Part shown: piece by piece, positions 1 to 6,726 of the stretch
How positions within the stretch are numbered: position 1 is the first letter of the stretch
Layout: each line of letters opens with the position of its first letter
Source of the DNA: an uncultured Chloroflexota bacterium
Lineage (GTDB): Bacteria; Chloroflexota; Limnocylindria; Limnocylindrales; Limnocylindraceae
DNA length: 9,154 bases
Reading direction: 5' to 3'
Assembly: GCA_903820655.1 (NCBI GenBank)
Contig: CAIJIA010000081.1
Span: 1 to 9,154, forward strand
Notes under the pieces: model-generated
Seen by the model: the letters and a program-made list of their open reading frames with translations, nothing else
What the model was told of the DNA's origin: nothing
The model's database searches: none
Made by a program: the position numbers and the translations under genes

Positions 1-495
1 ATCTACCTGCTCGGCGAGAAGGCGCACGCAGAGATCGTCTCCGTCGCTGTCGCCTCAAAGGGCCAGCATCAGGACACCGGTGCGAAGGCGGTGCACCTTG
101 CACCGAACACCACCAGCCGCATTGTTGGTAAGTCGGTCTGCAAGGACGGCGGCGTGGCAACCTACCGCGGCACCGTTCGCGTGGCGCCTGGCGCAACCGG
201 TGTTACCACCAGCGTGCGCTGTGATGCGCTGATCCTCGACGAAGGGAGCCGCTCCGAGACGTATCCATACATCGACATCCAGGAGGACGACACCTCAATG
301 AGCCACGAGGCAACGGTCGGTCGCGTCTCCGATGATCAGATCTTCTATCTGATGAGCCGCGGGATGACGGAGAACGAGGCAACGAATCTGATCGTGCAAG
401 GCTTCCTTGAAGTCTTCACCAAAGAGTTGCCGATGGAGTACGCCCTCGAGTTCAATCGCCTGATTCGACTCGAGATGGAGGGGGCCCTCGGGTGA
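1..495 (+). CDS. sufB: Fe-S cluster assembly scaffold SufB, C-terminal part (5' end outside window)
   Basis: The open frame runs in from base 1 and ends at TGA 493-495, giving 164 residues; roughly the first 300 of a normal SufB of about 470 residues are missing to the left. It shows the SufB beta-helix end and helical tail: S-V-R-C-D-A-L-I-L at fragment residues 71-79, whose Cys74 matches the catalytic Cys405 of E. coli SufB, then P-Y-I-D-I, then S-H-E-A-T with Glu103 matching E. coli Glu434, and the D-Q-I-F-Y-L-M-S-R-G tail. SufB pairs with SufD on a SufC ATPase dimer in the cytosol to build Fe-S clusters. Its tail is recognisably paralogous to that of the SufD encoded next door. The SufB rather than SufD call rests on the conserved Cys/Glu pair and the gene order. 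The GTG at base 91 is an internal codon, not a start. Confidence 0.95.
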   Translation: MYLLGEKAHAEIVSVAVASKGQHQDTGAKAVHLAPNTTSRIVGKSVCKDGGVATYRGTVRVAPGATGVTTSVRCDALILDEGSRSETYPYIDIQEDDTSMSHEATVGRVSDDQIFYLMSRGMTENEATNLIVQGFLEVFTKELPMEYALEFNRLIRLEMEGALG

Positions 496-1793
496 CCCGC
501 CGCGCTCTCGCTGATCTCCCACTCGAGTGGGCAACCGCCGACATGATCACCAAGCTCAGCCCAGGGGGCGCTGGCCTGTCTGAGCGCACGGTGGCACTCG
601 CCGCGTTTCACGCCCTGCCAACAGAGTCGAACCTGCTCTTCACCGGATACGTCGACCTGCGAGCGGTACAGGTAGAGCGCGCCGCGCCCGCCGCGCTCCC
701 ACAAGAGATTCGAACGCTCCCCGCAACAGCACTACCAGAAGGTGCCGCGGCACTCATTGAGATCTCAAGTGCTGGTGTTGGCGCCTATCTCGGTGCAGAG
801 GCAACCACCGCCGGTCTGAGCGTTACGCCACTCAACCTATCCGCACCGATGGGTGTCGCAAGCGAAGACCGCACCGCTGCACTCGTCGCCGCACTCTGGA
901 ACACTGGCGTCTCGATCACCCTCAACGCCGGTCGACTGACTGCACCGATCGTCATTCGCGTCGTCGCCCCAGAGTCTGGCTCGTCGCTCCTTGCTCGCAT
1001 CGCCGTGAACCTTGGCGATGGCGCACAGGCCTCGATCGTCGAAGAGATCAGCGGAAGTGCCGCCGAGGCTGGCATCGCCACCTCACTCTTGGCAACCAGC
1101 AGTGAGATCACGCTCGGCGCCCGGGCATCGTTGGCCCTCTCATCCATTCAGGACCTCCCTGAAGACCGCGCCTACGTGACGGTCCGCCGTCACACCTTCG
1201 GCGAGAAGGCACAACTGCAGCTCACCGTGGCGCAGGTCGGGGCACGGTTGGTGCGCGGGCGCATCGATCATCTGCTTTCGGGTGATGGATCTGGCGTTCG
1301 CCAGGTTGAGGTGGTCTTCGGTGCCGGCGATCAGATTCACGACCTCACGACCTACAGCTTGCACTCCGGCCAGAAGACGGTCGGCGACCTCTTGGCCAAG
1401 GGCGTCTTCGCTGGAAACGCACGTGGCTACATCAAGGGGGTCACGACGATTCCGCGCAGCGGACGCGGCACCAACTCGTACCTCGGTGAGTTCGGCATGC
1501 TCCTCTCCAAGACGGCGCGCAGTGTGGCGATTCCATCACTCTGGATTGACCAGCCCGACTGTGAGCGCGCAGCGCACGGCAGCTCCGTTGGACCAATTGA
1601 CCCAGCCCAGATCTTCTACCTTCGCTCGCGTGGTCTCACCGATGCCGAAGCGCGCCGCACCATCGTGATGGGATTCCTCGAGCCCGTTGTCGCCGCACTC
1701 CCGCTCGATGCCGATGCTGAGCGCCTGCGCGAGGTGCTTGCTGCGAAGCTCGATGCCGCATTGGCGAAGCAGCCCGCGGCGCTCGCGTCGTAG
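492..1793 (+). CDS. sufD: Fe-S cluster assembly protein SufD
   Basis: This 433-residue protein is the structural partner of SufB in the SufBC2D complex. The N-terminal part carries the loosely conserved SufD opening (A-L-P-T-E at 41-45, followed by Y-V-D-L-R). Residues of about 90-350 are the repetitive beta-helix core. The end has A-A-H-G-S-S-V-G with His362, matching the functionally important SufD His360 of E. coli, followed by Q-I-F-Y-L-R-S-R-G-L and I-V-M-G-F-L-E. The GTG start at 492 overlaps the sufB stop (GTGA), which implies translational coupling and balanced synthesis. An ATG at 543 is possible, but it would remove the first part of the domain. Length is normal for the family. No sufC follows; it may lie upstream of sufB or elsewhere. 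Confidence 0.95.
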   Translation: MTRRALADLPLEWATADMITKLSPGGAGLSERTVALAAFHALPTESNLLFTGYVDLRAVQVERAAPAALPQEIRTLPATALPEGAAALIEISSAGVGAYLGAEATTAGLSVTPLNLSAPMGVASEDRTAALVAALWNTGVSITLNAGRLTAPIVIRVVAPESGSSLLARIAVNLGDGAQASIVEEISGSAAEAGIATSLLATSSEITLGARASLALSSIQDLPEDRAYVTVRRHTFGEKAQLQLTVAQVGARLVRGRIDHLLSGDGSGVRQVEVVFGAGDQIHDLTTYSLHSGQKTVGDLLAKGVFAGNARGYIKGVTTIPRSGRGTNSYLGEFGMLLSKTARSVAIPSLWIDQPDCERAAHGSSVGPIDPAQIFYLRSRGLTDAEARRTIVMGFLEPVVAALPLDADAERLREVLAAKLDAALAKQPAALAS

Positions 1794-1802
1794 CCGGCGC
1801 AT

Positions 1803-2126
1803 ATGCCAGCTGAGCGCCTCTTCCCCGCAGCAGAACTGCTGGACGGCACGATGCGCCTCGCCTGGCCTGGTGGCGTGGCCATCCTGGTGGTGAATCGCGG
1901 CGGCAAGCTGTTGGCGGTCGATGGAGTGTGCACCCATGAGTATTGCGAGCTGGATCGCGGCTTCCTTTCACCGGCCACCGTCGACCGGCCCACTGTGACC
2001 TGCCCGCTTCACCTCTCGCGATTCGACCTGGAGAGCGGCGAGCCACTCGATCCTCCTGCGGAGATTCCCCTCGCGGTGCACGTGGTGAGCGTCGACGATC
2101 AGGGGTGGGTCGTTCTTCAGACCTAG
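1803..2126 (+). CDS. Rieske [2Fe-2S] ferredoxin-like protein of the suf operon
   Basis: A small soluble protein of 107 residues with no signal peptide or membrane segment. Both halves of a Rieske site are present: C43-T-H45 and C67-P-L-H70, the two Cys and two His ligands of a [2Fe-2S] cluster, followed by S-R-F-D-L and a Gly at 79. It resembles NirD / dioxygenase-ferredoxin type Rieske proteins, which in Actinobacteria and Chloroflexota often sit inside suf operons after sufD. The exact role there is not established; electron delivery during cluster assembly is an inference. Two oddities are visible. The second half reads C-P-L-H-L rather than the usual C-P-x-H-G, and an extra Cys48 sits between the ligand pairs, which are 21 residues apart (usually about 15-17). 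It starts 9 bases after sufD stops. No clear Shine-Dalgarno is seen, so it probably depends on coupling to sufD translation. Confidence 0.85.
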   Translation: MPAERLFPAAELLDGTMRLAWPGGVAILVVNRGGKLLAVDGVCTHEYCELDRGFLSPATVDRPTVTCPLHLSRFDLESGEPLDPPAEIPLAVHVVSVDDQGWVVLQT

Positions 2127-2141
2127 CCCAGCACAGCGCGC

Positions 2142-2147
2142 TACGAT
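2142..2147 (+). promoter_or_regulatory. Possible -10 element for mbfA (TACGAT)
   Basis: TACGAT lies in the 62-base gap between the Rieske gene and mbfA, 41 bases before the mbfA ATG. It matches the TAnnnT core of a sigma-70 -10 box. There is no convincing -35 box (a poor TTCAGA is 20 bases upstream). Similar TAnnnT words precede mdh and the aminotransferase gene at like distances. This is weak evidence on its own in GC-rich DNA. Confidence 0.3.
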
Positions 2148-2156
2148 GGGGGCGAC

Positions 2157-2173
2157 GCGCAGCACGTGTGCGC
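2157..2173 (+). promoter_or_regulatory. Inverted repeat in the mbfA leader (possible operator or hairpin)
   Basis: GCGCA at 2157-2161 and TGCGC at 2169-2173 are inverted copies around a 7-base centre that itself contains the palindrome CACGTG (2163-2168). The dyad sits between the candidate -10 box and the Shine-Dalgarno of an iron-export gene, which is where an iron-responsive repressor or an RNA hairpin could act. The binding protein is unknown, and a 5-bp GC stem can arise by chance. Confidence 0.3.
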
Positions 2174-2176
2174 AAG

Positions 2177-2183
2177 AGGGGAG
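2177..2183 (+). promoter_or_regulatory. Ribosome binding site deciding the mbfA start (AGGGGAG)
   Basis: AGGGGAG ends 5 bases before ATG 2189. It selects that start over the in-frame ATG at 1943, which would add 82 residues of arginine-rich, domain-free sequence and overlap most of the Rieske gene. Confidence 0.7.
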
Positions 2184-2188
2184 CTCCA

Positions 2189-3352
2189 ATGCAAGAGATC
2201 AAAGATCGCGCTGCAAGCCTCGCCGGTCTCGCCTTAGAGCGTGACGCAATCTTCTTGTACGACGCCCTCGCCAAGATCGAAAAAGACCCTGCACGCCGCA
2301 GCGCCTTTGAGCGCATCGCCACCAGTGAGCGACGCCATGCGGCGATCTGGGAGGCGAAGCTCCTCAGCCTCGGCGAGCAGGTGCCCACCGCCAAGCGTCC
2401 AAGCTGGCGCGTGCGCCAGATCACGCTCCTTGCGCGACTCTTCGGCACGCGTGCGGTGAGCGACATGGTGAAGGCGCTTGAGGGATACGAAGAGGAGGTC
2501 TACGGCGCCCACAGCGACGTGGCCGAGGTCGCCGACATTGCCGCCGACGAGGCGAAGCACGCCGACATCTGGCGCGAACTCGACTCCGGAAAGGCCGCCG
2601 GAACTGGTAAGAGTGACGCCGCACACCGTGGCGCACTTGAAGAGACCAAGGCTCGCGAGCCGTGGCACCGCGCTGGCAACAGCGGCACTGTGCGCGCCAC
2701 GATCTTCGGCGTCTCCGATGGCCTCGTCTCGAATGCCGCCTTGGTGATGGGCATCGCGGGGGCGACCACCGCCAGCGGCCAGGGTGGCTTCGTGGTGCTT
2801 GCCGGCGTTGCAGGACTCCTTGCCGGCGCATTCAGCATGGCGGCGGGCGAGTACGTCTCGATGCGCAGCCAGACCGAACTGCTGGAGCGCCAGATTGAAC
2901 TGGAGCGTGCAGAGCTTGAGGCGATGCCCGAAGAGGAGGAGGCCGAGATCGCGGCCATCTATCACGCGCGCGGCTTTCCTGATGACGAAGCCAAGGCAAT
3001 TGCAAAGCGGCTGATGGCCGATCCGAAGATTGCACTTGAGACGCTCGTTCGCGAAGAGCTTGGTCTCGACCCAGAGGAGCTTGGATCCCCTTGGGGCGCT
3101 GCGATCTTCTCGTTCCTCGCCTTTGCCGTCGGCGCGTTTGTGCCGCTCTTGCCATTCATTCTGTTGAGCGGATCCACCGCACTCCTGGTGAGCATCGCCT
3201 TGACGGCGGTCACACTCTTCGGTGTCGGCGCCGCTGTGAGCCTCCTGACCGGCAAGTCGGCAATCTATACAGGGTTGCGCCAGCTCGCTATTGGTGCCGC
3301 TGCGGCGGCAATTACCTACGCCGTCGGATCGCTGATCGGGGTCAACGTCTAA
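2189..3352 (+). CDS. mbfA: Ferritin-like / VIT1 fusion, MbfA-type iron exporter
   Basis: This 387-residue protein has two parts. Residues 1 to about 135 are a rubrerythrin/ferritin-like four-helix domain with a full diiron ligand set: Glu17, Glu47-x-x-His50, a Glu at 98 or 101, and Glu121-x-x-His124. Residues of about 160-387 are a VIT1/CCC1 membrane domain: T-V-R-A-T-I-F-G-V-S-D-G-L-V-S-N at 167-182, G-E-Y-V-S-M at 220-225, then a very acidic cytosolic helix pair (about 228-290, Glu-rich at 230-253) that matches the metal-binding domain of VIT transporters, and three further hydrophobic helices at about 305-385. The same architecture is MbfA/erythrin-Vit1 of Agrobacterium and Bradyrhizobium, which exports iron from the cytoplasm and protects against iron and peroxide stress. 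Iron rather than manganese is therefore the likely substrate, but only by homology. The gene follows the suf cluster by 62 bases and its TAA abuts the lgt ATG. The start is set by the AGGGGAG site upstream. Confidence 0.93.
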   Translation: MQEIKDRAASLAGLALERDAIFLYDALAKIEKDPARRSAFERIATSERRHAAIWEAKLLSLGEQVPTAKRPSWRVRQITLLARLFGTRAVSDMVKALEGYEEEVYGAHSDVAEVADIAADEAKHADIWRELDSGKAAGTGKSDAAHRGALEETKAREPWHRAGNSGTVRATIFGVSDGLVSNAALVMGIAGATTASGQGGFVVLAGVAGLLAGAFSMAAGEYVSMRSQTELLERQIELERAELEAMPEEEEAEIAAIYHARGFPDDEAKAIAKRLMADPKIALETLVREELGLDPEELGSPWGAAIFSFLAFAVGAFVPLLPFILLSGSTALLVSIALTAVTLFGVGAAVSLLTGKSAIYTGLRQLAIGAAAAAITYAVGSLIGVNV

Positions 3353-4177
3353 ATGTTGCCGCTGCCGCCGGACTCCGTATTGATCACCGTCGGACCGCTG
3401 GTTATTCGCTGGTACGGCCTCCTCTACGCCGTAGGGCTGCTGGTGGCCTATCGCTTCATGGTCCGAGAGGCACGTCGCCGCTCATTGAACGAGAAGCTCA
3501 TCCTCGACGGGCTGATCATCATCTCCATTGCGGCACTTGCCGGAGGCCGCCTCTATCACGTAGTCGATGCGTGGGATCGTCTCTATGCGTCAAATCCCAT
3601 TGCCGCAATCATTCCGCCGTATGAGGGTCTTGGCGCACCTGGCGGTCTCATCACCGGCACGATTGCGCTCGTGGTGATCTTGCGCCGCTGGCGCCAAGAG
3701 CCATGGAGCTGGGTGGACGTTGCCGGTCCAGCGATCTTGGTGATGCAGGCAATCGCGCGGTGGGGGAACTGGTTTAACCAGGAGCTCTACGGCGCGCCGA
3801 CCGATCTCCCCTGGGGACTCGCCATCGATTGCGCCCATCGCGCCGCCACCGTCTCGTGCGCGGCGATTGGTGACGCCGCAAAGTTCCATCCACTCTTCCT
3901 CTACGAGTCGCTGTCAGGCGTTGCCGGCGCGTTGCTCCTCCCTGCGCTTGGGCAGCGGCTGAAGGGTCACCTGCTCCCTGGCATGGTCGGCCTTGGCGCC
4001 GTTGCCTGGTACAGCGTGACCCGCCTCGCCCTTGAGGGGCTGCGCCTCGAGAACTGGAAGGTTGGCGGCATCGCCACCGCCTACTTCGTCATGGGGGCAG
4101 TCCTACTGGTGACCCTCGCCATTGCCATCGTGCGTCTTCGAACCGCGACCCCAGCCAAGAAGTCGGGCCAGCGCTAG
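3353..4177 (+). CDS. lgt: Phosphatidylglycerol--prolipoprotein diacylglyceryl transferase Lgt
   Basis: Lgt is the integral membrane enzyme that moves diacylglycerol from phosphatidylglycerol to the lipobox Cys of prolipoproteins, the first step of lipoprotein maturation. The 274-residue length is normal. About seven hydrophobic segments are visible. Family motifs are I-R-W-Y-G-L at 18-23 (Tyr21 corresponds to E. coli Tyr26), the Lgt signature A-R-W-G-N-W-F-N-Q-E-L-Y-G at 135-147 with Arg136, Asn139, Asn142 and Glu144, H-P-L-F-L-Y-E-S at 179-186, and R-L-A-L-E-G-L-R at 224-231. In the E-G-L-G-A-P-G-G loop (91-98) a Pro appears to stand where E. coli has His103; I believe many non-proteobacterial Lgts lack this His, so I do not read it as loss of function. 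The ATG follows the mbfA TAA directly (TAAATG) with only a weak GGGG upstream, so translation is probably coupled to mbfA. Confidence 0.96.
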   Translation: MLPLPPDSVLITVGPLVIRWYGLLYAVGLLVAYRFMVREARRRSLNEKLILDGLIIISIAALAGGRLYHVVDAWDRLYASNPIAAIIPPYEGLGAPGGLITGTIALVVILRRWRQEPWSWVDVAGPAILVMQAIARWGNWFNQELYGAPTDLPWGLAIDCAHRAATVSCAAIGDAAKFHPLFLYESLSGVAGALLLPALGQRLKGHLLPGMVGLGAVAWYSVTRLALEGLRLENWKVGGIATAYFVMGAVLLVTLAIAIVRLRTATPAKKSGQR

Positions 4178-4180
4178 GAT
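4175..4180 (+). promoter_or_regulatory. Possible -10 element for mdh (TAGGAT)
   Basis: TAGGAT overlaps the lgt stop codon and lies 37 bases before the mdh ATG. It fits a TAnnnT -10 core without a recognisable -35 box. mdh could equally be read through from mbfA-lgt. Confidence 0.3.
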
Positions 4181-4189
4181 CAGCGTGAG

Positions 4190-4203
4190 CGGCGGCATCG
4201 CCG
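4190..4203 (+). other. Short GC stem-loop in the mdh leader
   Basis: CGGCG (4190-4194) and CGCCG (4199-4203) are inverted copies around the tetraloop GCAT, ending 4 bases before the mdh Shine-Dalgarno. There is no T-tract, so it is not a normal intrinsic terminator for lgt. It could be a leader hairpin or chance. Confidence 0.25.
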
Positions 4204-4207
4204 GCAG

Positions 4208-4214
4208 AGGAGGG
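4208..4214 (+). promoter_or_regulatory. Ribosome binding site deciding the mdh start (AGGAGGG)
   Basis: A near-perfect Shine-Dalgarno ends 3 bases before ATG 4218. It rules out the in-frame upstream ATG at 4122, which lies inside lgt and would add 32 residues before the Rossmann fold. Confidence 0.75.
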
Positions 4215-4217
4215 CTC

Positions 4218-5150
4218 ATGGCAAAGATTCAGCGTCGCAAGGTCACCGTCATCGGCGCAGGGAACGTTGGCGCCACCACCGCGCAACGCATCGCTGAATC
4301 CGGGCTCGCCGATGTTGTTCTGATTGACATCGTTGAGGGGCTGCCGCAGGGGAAAGGGCTCGACCTTGCCGAGGCGGCTCCCGTCGTGGGCCATGACGCC
4401 CGCATCGTTGGCACCAACAACTACGACGACACGGCGAACTCCGATGTGATCGTGGTGACCAGCGGGATCGCCCGTAAGCCAGGGATGAGCCGCGACGATC
4501 TGCTCAACACCAACGCGGGCATTGTTCGCAGCGTGGTGACCGAGTCAACCAAGCGATCCCCCGAGGCCATCTTGGTCGTCGTCACCAATCCGCTCGATGC
4601 GATGTGCCACGTCGCCCTCAAGGCATCGGGCTTTCCAAAGCACCGCGTGATCGGCATGGCCGGCACCCTTGACTCTGCACGCTATCGCACCTTCATCGCG
4701 CAAGAGGCAGGCGTGAGCGTCGAAGATGTTCGCGCGTTCGTCTTGGGTGGCCACGGCGACACGATGGTGCCGCTGCCACGCTACTCCTCAATCGGCGGCA
4801 TTCCACTCCCAGAATTCCTCGCAGCAGATCACATTGAGGCGATCGTCAAGCGCACCCGCAGCGGTGGCGCCGAGATCGTGGAGCTCCTGAAGACCGGTTC
4901 GGCCTACTACGCGCCAGCCGCAGCGACGTTCGAAGTGGTGGAGAGCATCCTGCTCGATCGCCGTCGCCTGATCCCGTGCGCGGCGCTCCTAGAAGGCGAA
5001 TATGGAGTGAACGGGCTCTACGTTGGGGTCCCGGTTGTGATCGGCGGGAACGGCATTGAGAAGATCATTGAGATCACGCTAACGGCTGATGAGTCGACCG
5101 CTTTCAAGCGCTCGGCCGATGCAGTGAAAGAGCTCGTCGACCTGCTCTAG
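4218..5150 (+). CDS. mdh: Malate dehydrogenase, LDH-like type
   Basis: This cytosolic NAD-dependent enzyme interconverts malate and oxaloacetate in the TCA cycle. The 310 residues form a complete LDH/MDH fold. G13-A-G-N-V-G18 is the dinucleotide loop, Asp37 favours NAD over NADP, and I-A-R-K-P-G-M-S-R at 84-92 is the substrate loop, with Arg86 specifying malate rather than lactate and Arg92 binding substrate. V-T-N-P-L-D is at 122-127. Asp152 and His179 (in G-G-H-G-D) form the proton relay, with Arg155 nearby. L-L-K-T-G-S-A-Y-Y-A-P-A lies in the C-terminal half. From memory it resembles Chloroflexus MDH strongly, which is one reason for suspecting Chloroflexota. It starts 40 bases after lgt, with its own strong ribosome site, and converges on the dehydrogenase gene 18 bases beyond its stop. 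Confidence 0.97.
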   Translation: MAKIQRRKVTVIGAGNVGATTAQRIAESGLADVVLIDIVEGLPQGKGLDLAEAAPVVGHDARIVGTNNYDDTANSDVIVVTSGIARKPGMSRDDLLNTNAGIVRSVVTESTKRSPEAILVVVTNPLDAMCHVALKASGFPKHRVIGMAGTLDSARYRTFIAQEAGVSVEDVRAFVLGGHGDTMVPLPRYSSIGGIPLPEFLAADHIEAIVKRTRSGGAEIVELLKTGSAYYAPAAATFEVVESILLDRRRLIPCAALLEGEYGVNGLYVGVPVVIGGNGIEKIIEITLTADESTAFKRSADAVKELVDLL

Positions 5151-5163
5151 CGCCAGCGGCGCT
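5149..5163. terminator. Short hairpin between convergent mdh and mmsA (possible bidirectional terminator)
   Basis: AGCGCC (5149-5154) and GGCGCT (5158-5163) form a perfect 6-bp GC stem with loop AGC, starting inside the mdh stop codon and filling most of the 18-base gap between convergent genes. The position suits a shared terminator, but neither side has a run of T, so an intrinsic terminator is only weakly supported. Confidence 0.4.
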
Positions 5164-5168
5164 CTCAA

Positions 5169-6647
5169 TTAGAACCAGCGAGCAGTAATCACTTTCTTCG
5201 TGGTGTAGAACTCCACTCCGTCGCGACCGGTCGCATGCAAGTCGCCGAAGAAGCTCTTGCGGCGACCGCTGAACGGGAAGAAGGCCATTGGGGCGGCAAC
5301 ACCAACGTTCACGCCGAGCATGCCCGAGGTTGCCTTGCGCTTGAACTCGCGCGCCGCAGAGCCAGAGGCGGTGTAGATGCTCGCGGCGTTACCGTATTCA
5401 TTCGTCTCGGCCATCAGGCGGAGCGCCTCTTCGAGGTCCTTGGCGTAGAGCACGGAGAGGACCGGCCCGAAGACCTCCTCGCGTGCCAGCGGCGACGTTG
5501 GTGCGATCTCCAGCAGCGTTGGGCCAACAAAGTAGCCTTTCGCAGGGCCGGTGCCACGTCCGTCACGCAGCATTGTGGCGCCAGCGGCGACCCCCTCATC
5601 AACGAGCTTGTGAATGCGCTCGCGCGCTTCGCCGCGAATCACGGGACCGAGCGAGATCCCAGCATCGAGGCCGAATCCCATCTTGATCGTGTCGGCATGT
5701 TCCAGAAGTCGCGGCAACATGCGCTCTCGGGCCTCTCCAACAAGGGTGAGCACCGAGCCTGCAAGACAGCGCTGCCCCGCATTGCCGAAGGCAGACTCCG
5801 CGATGTTGGGCACGCTCTGGTCGAGCACCGCGTCAGGCATCGCGATGATGTGATTCTTCGCCCCACCGAGCGCCTGCACGCGCTTGCCACTCTTCGCCGC
5901 TGTCTCGTAGACGATGCGCGCCACGCGCTCTGAGCCCACGAAGCTAATGGCATCGACGCCTGGGTTCGTGATCAGGCCGGTGACGGTCTCCACAGCGCCG
6001 TGCACCAAGCCAACAACGCCCGGCGGAATGCCAGCCTCTTCGCAGATCTCGATGATGCGGTGCGCCGAGAGTGGGGTGCGCTCGGATGGCTTCAAGATGA
6101 AGGAGTTACCGCAGGCGATCGCGAGTGGCAGCATCCACATCGGAACCATGAAGGGGAAGTTGAATGGTGTGATGCCGGCAACGACACCGACGGGGAAGCG
6201 CACCATTTCGGAGTCGATGCCGCGCGAGACCTGGTCGAGGTTCTGGCCCATCAGGAGCGTTGGGGCGCCACAGGCGAAGTCAACGACCTCAATGCCGCGG
6301 CGAACCTCGCCTGTCGCATCGCTCAGCACCTTTCCGTTCTCGGTGGTGACAAGTTTGGCGAGCGCCTCGCGGTTGTCGAGCATTGCCTCGCGCAGCTTGA
6401 AGAGATATCCGGCGCGCTCGGGTGGCGGCATCTCGCCCCACTCGTGTGCGGCGGCTCGCGCCGCATCAACGGCAGCCTGTACGTCGGCGGCATTCGAGAG
6501 GGGGACATAGGCGAGGGGGGCCTCGGTCGCCGGGTTCGGCACCACGAGCCGCTCGCTCGAAGATGAGGCGACCCAGTGCCCGTTGATGTAGTTCTTTAGG
6601 GTGGCCGGGGCGCTCTGTGCAGCCAGGCTTTCAGCGGTTGTTGCCAT
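5169..6647 (-). CDS. mmsA: CoA-acylating malonate/methylmalonate-semialdehyde dehydrogenase
   Basis: This 492-residue aldehyde dehydrogenase belongs to the MmsA/IolA class. These enzymes oxidise malonate semialdehyde or methylmalonate semialdehyde with NAD and CoA, lose CO2, and give acetyl-CoA or propionyl-CoA. Catalytic residues are Asn163 in P-F-N-F-P-F, Lys186 in L-K-P-S-E-R, and the nucleophile Cys294 in G-Q-R-C. The sequence G-G-A-K-N-H at 261-266 stands where hydrolytic ALDHs have E-L-G-G-K; loss of that general-base Glu is diagnostic of the CoA-acylating subgroup. The C-terminus S-F-F-G-D-L-H and final R-W-F are also typical. The start (complement of 6645-6647) is preceded by a weak GGCGAG at 9 bases. 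The gene diverges from an omega-aminotransferase gene, whose product could supply its semialdehyde. A role in beta-alanine, valine or inositol catabolism is inferred; the aminotransferase favours beta-alanine or 3-aminoisobutyrate. Confidence 0.93.
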   Translation of the reverse strand: MATTAESLAAQSAPATLKNYINGHWVASSSSERLVVPNPATEAPLAYVPLSNAADVQAAVDAARAAAHEWGEMPPPERAGYLFKLREAMLDNREALAKLVTTENGKVLSDATGEVRRGIEVVDFACGAPTLLMGQNLDQVSRGIDSEMVRFPVGVVAGITPFNFPFMVPMWMLPLAIACGNSFILKPSERTPLSAHRIIEICEEAGIPPGVVGLVHGAVETVTGLITNPGVDAISFVGSERVARIVYETAAKSGKRVQALGGAKNHIIAMPDAVLDQSVPNIAESAFGNAGQRCLAGSVLTLVGEARERMLPRLLEHADTIKMGFGLDAGISLGPVIRGEARERIHKLVDEGVAAGATMLRDGRGTGPAKGYFVGPTLLEIAPTSPLAREEVFGPVLSVLYAKDLEEALRLMAETNEYGNAASIYTASGSAAREFKRKATSGMLGVNVGVAAPMAFFPFSGRRKSFFGDLHATGRDGVEFYTTKKVITARWF

Positions 6648-6726
6648 GACGAGATTCTCGCCGATCCGCGCTCCGCGCGCGGCGCATAGCGTGATTGTCT
6701 CGCGCCACGCACCACCAGAAGGGGGG

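Noticed and set aside
307..1740. Similarity between the SufB tail and the SufD tail, read as a possible gene duplication or recombination site
   Set aside because: SufB and SufD are ancient paralogues; the similarity is at protein level only and expected.
1943..2188. In-frame upstream extension of mbfA by 82 residues
   Set aside because: The extension overlaps the Rieske gene, is arginine-rich with no domain, and the strong AGGGGAG site is placed for the ATG at 2189.
1636..2466. Minus-strand open frame of 276 codons
   Set aside because: It lies opposite sufD, the Rieske gene and mbfA, its translation is Arg/Ser/Ala-rich low-complexity sequence, and it has no recognisable motif; this is a GC-rich shadow frame.
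3623..3650. Lgt loop lacking the E. coli His103 equivalent, as a sign of inactivation
   Set aside because: All other core motifs, including the Arg-Gly-Asn signature, are intact, and as far as I recall this His is not universal outside proteobacteria.
5235..6566. Several plus-strand open frames of up to 232 codons
   Set aside because: All lie opposite mmsA, whose catalytic motifs are intact; the frames overlap one another and show no conserved motifs.
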